A model generated the notes under the pieces. The model saw nothing but the letters and a program-made list of their open reading frames with translations. It searched no databases and was not told the origin of the DNA. A DNA stretch of 64,000 nucleotides from Mycobacterium sp. ENV421 (lineage in GTDB: Bacteria > Actinomycetota > Actinomycetes > Mycobacteriales > Mycobacteriaceae), in assembly GCF_002887815.1 (NCBI RefSeq), contig NZ_PDHO01000012.1, positions 87,221-151,220 on the forward strand, in the 5' to 3' direction. Each line of letters starts with the position of its first letter. Within the stretch, counting starts at the first letter, position 1. Of this stretch, positions 7,574 to 15,387 are shown in pieces. The position numbers and the translations under genes were made by a program.

Positions 7574-10500
7574 GTGAGTTCTCATAAGCGCGTCGGTCGC
7601 CACCGGAAGCGGGCGGCCCGCCATCGCAAACGGGTCGCTCGCAATCGGCAGCGCGCGGCTCGCAATGGAATCCTCGCAGCGGCGGTAGGGGTGGGGCTCG
7701 CGGTCGCGACGGGTCAGGGAGTGGCGTCGGCCGCCACCGATGGCGGTTCCCCGGATTCCGGATCCAAGGCCAGTTCAGCGAGTGATGCGGGACCTTCTTC
7801 GAAACCGACGCGCGCGACCACAACCGCCGGATCTGCGCGCACGCGTCTCTCGGCCAAACAATCGTCAGCAACTCCCAAACCTTCTTCTGCCAAAAGCGGC
7901 GCTACGTCGACCGTCGCAACCGTGACGACCACAGCAACCGCGACGACCACACCGACCGCGACGACCACAGCCGCAACGACTAGCCCCGCGAGCGACGACC
8001 AGAGTCCCGTCGATAGTGCGCCTACCCCGACGACTCCTGCCGCGCCTGTGGTGAAAACCGGTGCGACCGTTGAAACTGCTGCGACCGTTGAAACTGCTGC
8101 GACCACTGAAACTGCTGCGACCGTTGAAACTGTCACCGCCCCAATGCAACTCGAGAAATCAACAACGGCCGCTATCAAACCTGCCGCCGCGGCTGAGACT
8201 CCCGCAGCGGGGTCGGCGGCCTGGTACTTCATGGGGGTGCTGACCAGGGCGGTCGACCGCCTCGCTGGTTGGCCCGGCTTGCCGCACAACTTCGTCACGG
8301 CGGCCAACTACGTAACCGACCAGAACCTCGACGCTCTCGATAATCAGCTCGACGCGTTGGTCACCACTGCGGTCGCGGGCAGCCCGGCCCGGTGGATTCC
8401 CGACCTGTCCAGCATCCTGGGCCTTTTCGTCAAGCCCGCGATTCCCATCTATACGTTCTCGGACACGCTCAACGCGTGGGGCGACTTCCTCAATCGGATC
8501 GTGCCTCCGTTCAACATCTCCCCGGGCGCGGGCACCTTCGGCGTCATCACGCAGTACAAGATCATGGGCGCTGCCGTGGTCGGCACAGCGACGGTGTTGA
8601 CCGATATGCTCAATGGTGTCTACGACCCGGCCCAGTGGGAGATCGACGTCATCAAGTCGACCACCGGCGCCGATGTCACCAGGGCTGACCTGACCAACTC
8701 CACCACCCTCGAAACCAAGATCGCTGCGGCGCAGGCGGCTGCAATTTTGACCCTGGGGCTCAGCGACGGTGGTGCGTACTACGATCCGACACGGGCATGG
8801 AACATAACGCTGCCGACTTGGACCGCCGCGCAGGTCAATCCGTTCACAGTCGTGGCGTACGTCGCGTTGGTCGCCATGTACAAGCGGTTCGAGGAAATTG
8901 CCGTTGCGACCGCATTCACTACGAGCACGACGTACGACAGTTGGCTCTACACACTGAGTTTAGGCGGCGATAGCTCGCGCTCGGAGTACGCGGCGGGCAC
9001 GTTTCATGCAGTTGATCCCGATGGCAGATCAGTCGACTTCGGGACCTCGCTGCTCGGGACATTCACCTCGGCAGGTGGCGGGCTGGTCACCATCAACACC
9101 AGCGACGGTGGATTCACCTACACGAACACGCTTCCGGGCGCAGCGTTCTTTCACCGGGCTACATCGGAAAACGAGGCCGACAGATACGACACCGTGGACA
9201 TTCCGGTGACGTCCGCGGACGGCGTCAGGTACACCGCCACATTCAGTATCAAGATCATCGACGGATCCAATAGTGCCCCAACGGTTTCCGGCACCTCTGT
9301 CGGCGGCGCCGATGGGCTGGGCGTGGTCCGGGGCGCCGTCACTGGCAGCGACTCAGACGGCGACACGTTGACGTATTCGCTGGTCGACTCCTCGGTCAAT
9401 GGTCTCACTGGAAACTCCGCGTACACCAAAAATGGTGCGGGCAACGGTGGCATCATCACCCTCAATCCGACCACCGGCGACTACACCTATATCTCGACAA
9501 CGACGGCTAGCAACACGCAGAGCTTCCAGGTGCAAATATCGGACGGTCACGGCGGGAGCGTCGTCTCGACCGTTACCGTGCCGAATACCACCACCACGCT
9601 CACGCCGGCCAATGTCGATACCTCCACGCAGTATGTCGTCACCGGCTCGGTTCCAGTACCCGGCGGTGACGCTGGAATCTTCACCAGCTATGCGCTCGGC
9701 GCCGCGCCGGCGAAGGGCACCGTGACGTCGTTCAGTCCGACCACCGGCGCATTCACCTACACCCGAAACGTGAGCCTTGGCCACACCACGACGCCTGATG
9801 ACGTGGTCACCGTGATCGCCACCGACGCCACCGGGCGCACAGTGACATTGCAAATGGCTGTGCAGCCGACGGTACCCAACGCGGTGCCCGTGGTGGTCTC
9901 GGCCACGACGGATGTGGGGAACGGGAGTTCGGCGAGGTGGGGCCTTAACACCAGTACGTGGACGCAGACCACCACCGGGAAGATCACGGCGACCGACGGT
10001 GACAGCGACGCACTCAGTTACTCGTTGGTGAATCCGACGACATATGCCCCAATCACCACTACCGCCAACGGTGGAACAGTGAGCTTTAGTGCTGATGGGT
10101 CGTACATCTACACCATCCAGAAAGATAAGGCGTACTTCCACACCGCCGCCAGGATCGGCGCCAGCGGCGCGTCGGTGAGCGACACCTTCACTGTCGCGGT
10201 GAGTGACGGATTTGGTGGAGTTGCGTACACCACCGTGACTATGGCCATCTACGGCGTGAACAGCACGCCCACGATGAGCACTGGAAGCCCGGTGTGTGCT
10301 TTTGCCCTCTGCACCGTGGGCGGAATCAATGTCAGCGATCTCGATGGTGACCTCGACGGATACTTCACGCTGCCCACATCAAATGACGGCACCGGTCGGG
10401 CCTGGTACACCCTGACGGCGGGATCCATGACCATCTGGGGTGGAGACGGAGTCGGAACGACCACCATCAGTTGGGGCGGCAATACCAACGGACTCGGCAC

Positions 10501-10633
10501 GCAAGTGACCGTTACCAACCGGCTGACGATCTACGACGGCTACTACCGGGTCAGCAACGGCATCGTCGACACCAGCTATCCGAGTCGTGTGTGGAAAGAA
10601 TGGACCAGCTCCGGCACCACCACCGGCAACTAG
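7574..10633 (+). CDS. giant exported repeat protein A (cadherin/VCBS-like)
   Basis: This 1019-residue protein is not named in any family I can identify with certainty. Residues 1-32 are extremely Arg/His/Lys-rich (RHRKRAARHRKR). A hydrophobic core (33-47) and a likely signal-peptidase site after VASA (about residue 53) follow. Residues about 55-210 are Ser/Thr/Ala/Pro-rich and include four ATVETA-type repeats. Residues about 216-450 form a conserved mostly helical domain shared with protein C (NRLAGWPG-type start, LNAWGDFLNR). From about 460 on come four or five beta-sandwich-like repeats with Ca-binding-type acidic loops (DSDGDTLTY, DGDSDALSY) and GxFTYT strands, then a C-terminal module ending SGTTTGN. 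No LPXTG or C-terminal membrane helix is seen. It is probably a secreted or cell-envelope adhesin-like protein. The GTG start follows GGAGGA. Confidence 0.7.
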   Translation: MSSHKRVGRHRKRAARHRKRVARNRQRAARNGILAAAVGVGLAVATGQGVASAATDGGSPDSGSKASSASDAGPSSKPTRATTTAGSARTRLSAKQSSATPKPSSAKSGATSTVATVTTTATATTTPTATTTAATTSPASDDQSPVDSAPTPTTPAAPVVKTGATVETAATVETAATTETAATVETVTAPMQLEKSTTAAIKPAAAAETPAAGSAAWYFMGVLTRAVDRLAGWPGLPHNFVTAANYVTDQNLDALDNQLDALVTTAVAGSPARWIPDLSSILGLFVKPAIPIYTFSDTLNAWGDFLNRIVPPFNISPGAGTFGVITQYKIMGAAVVGTATVLTDMLNGVYDPAQWEIDVIKSTTGADVTRADLTNSTTLETKIAAAQAAAILTLGLSDGGAYYDPTRAWNITLPTWTAAQVNPFTVVAYVALVAMYKRFEEIAVATAFTTSTTYDSWLYTLSLGGDSSRSEYAAGTFHAVDPDGRSVDFGTSLLGTFTSAGGGLVTINTSDGGFTYTNTLPGAAFFHRATSENEADRYDTVDIPVTSADGVRYTATFSIKIIDGSNSAPTVSGTSVGGADGLGVVRGAVTGSDSDGDTLTYSLVDSSVNGLTGNSAYTKNGAGNGGIITLNPTTGDYTYISTTTASNTQSFQVQISDGHGGSVVSTVTVPNTTTTLTPANVDTSTQYVVTGSVPVPGGDAGIFTSYALGAAPAKGTVTSFSPTTGAFTYTRNVSLGHTTTPDDVVTVIATDATGRTVTLQMAVQPTVPNAVPVVVSATTDVGNGSSARWGLNTSTWTQTTTGKITATDGDSDALSYSLVNPTTYAPITTTANGGTVSFSADGSYIYTIQKDKAYFHTAARIGASGASVSDTFTVAVSDGFGGVAYTTVTMAIYGVNSTPTMSTGSPVCAFALCTVGGINVSDLDGDLDGYFTLPTSNDGTGRAWYTLTAGSMTIWGGDGVGTTTISWGGNTNGLGTQVTVTNRLTIYDGYYRVSNGIVDTSYPSRVWKEWTSSGTTTGN
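8063..8134 (+). repeat. 18-bp in-frame tandem repeat in gene A
   Basis: About four copies of an 18-bp unit (GCGACCGTTGAAACTGCT and variants) encode the six-residue repeat ATVETA in the stalk region. Because 18 is a multiple of 3, copy-number change would keep the frame. Confidence 0.8.
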
Positions 10634-10832
10634 CGCTCAGCTGACCGCGTGCCGATATGGGGGGCGGTCATCGCACCGATACCACGCACAGCGGGGCAAC
10701 GCGGCTGTGCCGTTAACCCAGCTGAGCGGCTTGTCTCGTCTCAACCGTCGTCAACACTGTCCTTCTCAGCGGAAGCGCTAGAAGCGCCACCGCCCCACAG
10801 GTCTTTCGACTGTGTTAATTTGCTGCATCTTT

Positions 10833-10856
10833 GACGCTGTGCACTCGCACAGCGTC
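10833..10856 (+). terminator. perfect hairpin, possible terminator of gene A
   Basis: GACGCTGTGC and GCACAGCGTC pair perfectly around the loop ACTC. The stem is flanked by CTTT before and GAAAAA after, so there is no U-tract on the plus strand. It could be a non-canonical mycobacterial terminator or an RNA-stability element. Confidence 0.45.
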
Positions 10857-10936
10857 GAAAAACGACACGTTAGTGCCCCTTAGGGCATAAAGTGCCAGGT
10901 GAAAGAGCTCTTCGCAAATTTGACTGAAACAAGCTG

Positions 10937-10965
10937 TGGCAAAAACCTGTGAGCCATGTTACGTT
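10937..10965 (+). promoter_or_regulatory. putative promoter of repeat protein B
   Basis: TGGCAA (10937-10942), a 17-nt spacer and TACGTT (10960-10965) align with the promoter of gene A, and both are followed by GCGG. The predicted leader is about 70-75 nt. Confidence 0.5.
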
Positions 10966-11044
10966 GCGGGTCACTCAAAGTGGCGTACGTCTCCCACACA
11001 GTAAGGTGCGAGCCCCGTCACGTAGGACAGTGTCGGGAGATCGT

Positions 11045-14000
11045 TTGAGTTCCAAGAAGCATGCGGCTCGCCACCGAAAGCTGGCGGGCCGCCATCGGAA
11101 GCGTGCCGCCGGGAACGGTAAGCGCGCGGCGCGCAATGGAATGTTGGCCGCCGCGGTGGGCCTGGGTCTGGCGGTAAGCGTCGGAAACGGTGTCGCTGCG
11201 GCGTCCACCGACGGCGGCTCGGATTCCGGAAACTCTTCGGCGAGCAACTCCGGCAGCAATTCCGGTCATTCCACGAACTCCACCCGCGGTCCCAAGAATG
11301 CCGGGCCCGCTCGCACCCGTTCGACAGCCAAGCAGCCGACGAAGTCTGACTCCAACAGCGGTTCCTCGGTGTCCGTCCGGTCGTCAACCACGGGCCGTAT
11401 CCCGTCGGCGGACAGCACTGTCGAATCGTCCACCTCGACGATCTCTCAGTCCGAATCGTCCACCTCGACGATCTCTCAGTCCGAATCGTCCACCTCGACG
11501 ATCTCTCAGTCCGAATCGTCCACCTCGACGATCTCTCAGTCCGAATCGTCCACCTCGACGATCTCTCAGTCCGAATCGTCCACCTCGACGATCTCTCAGC
11601 CCGAATCGTCCACCTCGACACTGTCGTCGACCGACACCGTCACGACCCCGGCCACTGCCGTTGACACCGCGACCGTCGCGCCGACCGAGGCTCCGCCGGC
11701 CACCGCGACAACTTCAAAGGCCGGCGCAGTGAGCAAGTCCACCACCGCCAGGTCCGCCGTCGCGCCGTCGGCCGCCGCCTATTCGATGAACGGCGACCTG
11801 ACTGCCGTCCAGGACGGCGCGGGTCCGATCACGACGCCCGCGCATTATGACATCCAGACCACGCTCGACGCCTGGGCGGCGCAGCTCGACGCGCTGGTGG
11901 CGGCTCCGCTCACTGGCGCCAACGGCTGGCTCAAGTTCCCGGTCACGTTCCTGGACGCGTTCTTCAAGCCCTCGATCGTGGTCGACCGGCTCTCCTACGG
12001 CCTCAACGGCCTGGCAACCCTGATCGATCAATTCGTGCCGCCGTTCAAAATGGTCGATGGTGCTCCTTCGGCCATCACGGAGGCGTCGGTGACGGCTGCG
12101 GTGCTCGCGGGCGCCATCGTGCTGTTCAACACCTCACAGACCGTCGACATCCCGCACTGGATAGACGAGGCGATCAGTCTGGCCGGGGCGTTGCAAGACA
12201 TCGCCGCGAACCCCGTCGTCAACGGCCTCACCGCGAACGACATGGATGGTGTCGTCGGGGCGGCGAGGGCGGCATTCCTGTCGCCAAAGACCGTGTTGGA
12301 CATGACAATCGACCTCGGCAAGGCCCCGAATCCGGTGTCGCTGGCGATGTATGTGGTCGTGGTCGCGATCTTCCGGCGCTTCGCGGACGTGGCGACTGAT
12401 CACGCCCCGGTCGTCACCGACATGCGGCAGACCAGTCAGCATCTCCCAGGTGCCAGCGGAACCACCGTCTCGGGGTATGTCCAGTTCTATGATGCCGACG
12501 GCGACCCGATCACCTCGTACGGTTTCACCGAACCCGACGACAGCCGCTTCACCGTCACCGTGGTCGATGGCACCAACGGGCGGATGAATTGGACTGTGTG
12601 GGACTGGAATCCGCTGGGCCCCACCACTCCCAAGACGCTGACGTTCACGCTGACGGTCTTGGCGCAAGGCGACGGTCAGATCAGCGTGTCGAAGCCGTAC
12701 ATGCCAAACGGGGATGAAACCGTGAAGACGGTCACCGTGACCGTCTACTACAACCAGGCTGTAGGGACGATGACCAACACGGTCTCGAGCACCTCGTCCC
12801 TAGGTGTGGTTCGCGGCTCGATCAGCACACCGCAGAACGCGGACAACCCGACGACATTCGCACTCAACGGAGCCAGTGGGGGCTCGGCGTACACCGCCAA
12901 CGGCGGCATCGTGAAGCTCAACGCGGCCACCGGCGCCTACACCTACATCCCGAACCGGGCCTCGACTGCCACGACGGATTCGTTCCAGGTGGTCAGTACC
13001 GACAGCTTCGGCTACAGCTACACCACGTCAGTCTCGGTGCCGGTGAGTTCGGTGTCACCGGTGACGACCTTCAACACCAGGACCGGCACTGTGACCGGCA
13101 ATCTGGACATCCCCGCCGGCAGTGCCGATAGCGGGCTGATGACCTACACGCTGGGCACCGCCCCCAACTCCGCCAGGGGCACGGTGACGGTGAATGCCGA
13201 TGGCACCTTCGTTTACACCAGGTCGGCGACGGCCGGATCGCAGCCCACGACGGACTCGTTCACGATCCTGGGTACCGACAGCAGCGGGAAAACGGTGACC
13301 GTCGCGGTGGTCAACGTCAACGCTACGACGGGCAACAGTGCACCGGTGGGCAACGGTGTGACAGTGGGCAGTTCGAAACTGGAGCGGATCGTCGGTCCGT
13401 ACGACAAGCAGACCACGACCGGAACTCTGAAAGCGACTGACGCAGACGGTGATCCGGTGACCTGGGCGGCCGGCACATACAGCACCGCCCAGGGCGGGTC
13501 GATCACGGTTGCTGCCAACGGCACGTTCACCTACACGAACCAGAAGTACGCGTGGTTCGGCGTCTCGGACAGCTATTGGCACGACCATGCTGTCACGGGG
13601 GACCCCGGGGACACGTTCACCGTCAACGTCAGTGACGGCTTCGGCGGTACCACCGCAGTGACCTACGGCATTCCGATCGAAAAACAAAATGCGACACCGA
13701 CATTGTCGGGAACGGTCAACGGAACCCCGACGGTCGATATTCTGGGCGTGCGGAGAGGCTCGATCAACACCGGCTCCGACGATGACGGCGACAGCCTGAC
13801 CTACGGCCTCGTCGGTGCCACCCTAGGGTCGGCCTATACCGCCAACGGCGGCATCGTGACGATGAACGGCACATCGTTCACCTACATTCCCAAGGTCGGG
13901 GTGACCTCGGATTCGTTCCAGGTGCAGGTGAACGACGGTCACGGCGGCATCACCACGGCGACGGTCAGCCTCACCGGGCTGACGACGCCCGGCACGACGA

Positions 14001-14986
14001 CGAACATAAACAAGGCAACGCTGGGTACCGAGACTGGAACGCTGAACATTCCGTCGCCGAGCGACACCACGACTCTCGGTCTGGCCTACAGCGTCGGTAC
14101 CGGTCCGTCAAAGGGCACGGTGACGCTCACCAACACCGGTGGCACCTATACCTATACCTACGTGCGGAACTCGAGCCTGGGCCATTCGACGTCCAACGTC
14201 GATTCATTCACCATCAACGCCACCGACGCCTCGGGCAAGACGGTGACGGTCGCGACGATCAGCGTGGCGCCGGACGTGGCCAACACCGTGCCCGTGATAT
14301 CTACAGCGACAACAGATAAGGGCAGCACGGACAGCAACAAGTGGCGGTTGGACACGTTGGCGGGCAACAACCGTCAACAGACGACCACCGGCAAGATCAC
14401 CGCGACTGACGCCGACGGTGACACGCTCACGTATTCGTTGGTGGATGGCACGACCCACGCCGCCGTTACCACCACGACCAATGGTGGGTCGGTCACGTTC
14501 AATGCCGACGGGTCGTACACGTACACGATCGTCAAGGACAAGTCGTACTTCCACGCCGCGGCCAAGGTCGGTGCCTCTGGTGCGGCAGTGAACGACACGT
14601 TCACTGTCGCGGTCAGCGACAGCCTCGGCGGCGTCGCCTATACCACGGTGACGATGGCCACCTACGCGGTGAACAGCGCACCGACCTTCGTCAGTTCCAG
14701 TGGCGTGACCAATGTGTTTGGACTGAAGACCGTGAGCGGTATCAAGTTCTCAGACGCCGATGGGGACACAATCGGGACAACGCGCAACCCGTCGAACGGA
14801 TCTGCCGGGTACTTCGCTCCGAGCGGATTCACCGGCGGTACCGACAACGTCCAAAGCGGCACAGGGGCGCTGGTCACCTTCACCGGCACCTACACGCTCT
14901 ACGTGCAGGACGGTTATTACACGGTCAGCAACGGTGTCATCACCGGCTCCTATGCCGTGTCGACGCCGACAAAGTCCTGGAGTTGA
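11045..14986 (+). CDS. giant exported repeat protein B (cadherin/VCBS-like)
   Basis: With the TTG start at 11045 the protein has 1313 residues. That start is preferred over upstream GTG codons because the N-terminus then aligns exactly with paralogues A and C (SSKKHAARHRK), and GGGAGA sits just upstream in the same position. The basic n-region is followed by a hydrophobic core and a signal-peptidase-like site. A Ser/Thr/Asn stalk contains nearly seven ESSTSTISQ(S) repeats (about 127-192). A divergent version of the helical domain follows (about 244-455). About seven beta repeats with DxDGD loops (DADGDPVTW, DDDGDSLTY, DADGDTLTY) come next, and the C-terminal module ends TPTKSWS. It has at least two more beta repeats than A or C. 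It is probably surface-exposed or secreted; the ligand is unknown. Confidence 0.7.
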   Translation: MSSKKHAARHRKLAGRHRKRAAGNGKRAARNGMLAAAVGLGLAVSVGNGVAAASTDGGSDSGNSSASNSGSNSGHSTNSTRGPKNAGPARTRSTAKQPTKSDSNSGSSVSVRSSTTGRIPSADSTVESSTSTISQSESSTSTISQSESSTSTISQSESSTSTISQSESSTSTISQSESSTSTISQPESSTSTLSSTDTVTTPATAVDTATVAPTEAPPATATTSKAGAVSKSTTARSAVAPSAAAYSMNGDLTAVQDGAGPITTPAHYDIQTTLDAWAAQLDALVAAPLTGANGWLKFPVTFLDAFFKPSIVVDRLSYGLNGLATLIDQFVPPFKMVDGAPSAITEASVTAAVLAGAIVLFNTSQTVDIPHWIDEAISLAGALQDIAANPVVNGLTANDMDGVVGAARAAFLSPKTVLDMTIDLGKAPNPVSLAMYVVVVAIFRRFADVATDHAPVVTDMRQTSQHLPGASGTTVSGYVQFYDADGDPITSYGFTEPDDSRFTVTVVDGTNGRMNWTVWDWNPLGPTTPKTLTFTLTVLAQGDGQISVSKPYMPNGDETVKTVTVTVYYNQAVGTMTNTVSSTSSLGVVRGSISTPQNADNPTTFALNGASGGSAYTANGGIVKLNAATGAYTYIPNRASTATTDSFQVVSTDSFGYSYTTSVSVPVSSVSPVTTFNTRTGTVTGNLDIPAGSADSGLMTYTLGTAPNSARGTVTVNADGTFVYTRSATAGSQPTTDSFTILGTDSSGKTVTVAVVNVNATTGNSAPVGNGVTVGSSKLERIVGPYDKQTTTGTLKATDADGDPVTWAAGTYSTAQGGSITVAANGTFTYTNQKYAWFGVSDSYWHDHAVTGDPGDTFTVNVSDGFGGTTAVTYGIPIEKQNATPTLSGTVNGTPTVDILGVRRGSINTGSDDDGDSLTYGLVGATLGSAYTANGGIVTMNGTSFTYIPKVGVTSDSFQVQVNDGHGGITTATVSLTGLTTPGTTTNINKATLGTETGTLNIPSPSDTTTLGLAYSVGTGPSKGTVTLTNTGGTYTYTYVRNSSLGHSTSNVDSFTINATDASGKTVTVATISVAPDVANTVPVISTATTDKGSTDSNKWRLDTLAGNNRQQTTTGKITATDADGDTLTYSLVDGTTHAAVTTTTNGGSVTFNADGSYTYTIVKDKSYFHAAAKVGASGAAVNDTFTVAVSDSLGGVAYTTVTMATYAVNSAPTFVSSSGVTNVFGLKTVSGIKFSDADGDTIGTTRNPSNGSAGYFAPSGFTGGTDNVQSGTGALVTFTGTYTLYVQDGYYTVSNGVITGSYAVSTPTKSWS
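11423..11620 (+). repeat. 30-bp near-perfect tandem repeat in gene B
   Basis: Six almost identical 30-bp units (beginning GAATCGTCCACCTCGACGAT) and a partial seventh run without spacers. They encode the ten-residue unit ESSTSTISQS. Near-identity at the DNA level points to recent expansion by slippage. The unit length keeps the frame whatever the copy number. Confidence 0.92.
14391..14680 (+). repeat. paralogous segment shared with genes A and C
   Basis: The penultimate beta repeat of gene B is highly similar at the DNA level to 17631-17916 in gene C, by eye well over 80 percent, including long identical runs around DADGDTLTYSL. It is less similar to about 9976-10260 in gene A. These direct repeats are possible substrates for recombination or gene conversion within the array. 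Confidence 0.7.
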
Positions 14987-15387
14987 CCGGCCCCGGTACC
15001 CGAAGCAATAGATCAGTCGCCAGCCCACTTGACTAATTGTCGACTGCCGGAGTCGATGTGATGTTGCTGGCCAACGGTGATGGGTTCGGTTTGCCGCGAT
15101 TGACAGCTCCACGTCCTGGGTGTTTCGTGCTGGCCCGACTTAGCTGAGCATCATGCACGTTGATTTGCTATAGGCACTCTTGGCGTAGTCGCATTCTGTG
15201 CCTGAGCTACGCGAAACACATGGAATCCACAGTGGACACACAGCTCAAAGCGCCTGGAACACACCGAACATCGTAGATCCTTGAGCCTGCAACAGGCACA
15301 GTGTCGGGTTGTGGGGTCAACAGGCACCGCGGTTAGCTGTGTTGCGCAGGGCTCGGCTATGTCGCGTCTCACGGGTCGGGAGAGTCG
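14987..15387. other. intergenic region between repeat genes B and C
   Basis: This is 401 bp with no convincing gene, RNA or terminator. A strong GGGAGAG ribosome-binding site (15378-15384) precedes the GTG of gene C. The promoter seen before genes A and B is not clearly conserved here; only a loose GTTAG...GTTGCG similarity is visible at about 15333-15350. Confidence 0.4.

Larger units (their letters stand above)
10634..11044. other. intergenic region between repeat genes A and B
   Basis: This is 411 bp without a convincing gene. It holds a perfect 10-bp-stem hairpin (10833-10856) and a small hairpin TGCCC/GGGCA (10874-10887). A promoter resembling that of gene A (10937-10965) follows, then a conserved leader with GAGCC-N-CGTCACG (11009-11022; its gene A counterpart ends at 7538), and a GGGAGA ribosome-binding site at 11034-11039. 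Confidence 0.5.

Noticed and set aside
10949..11044. 32-residue N-terminal extension of protein B from an upstream GTG
   Set aside because: It has no match in paralogues A and C, overlaps the predicted promoter, and would hide the signal peptide.
11423..11620. Possible CRISPR array
   Set aside because: The 30-bp units are contiguous with no spacers and lie in frame inside a coding region.
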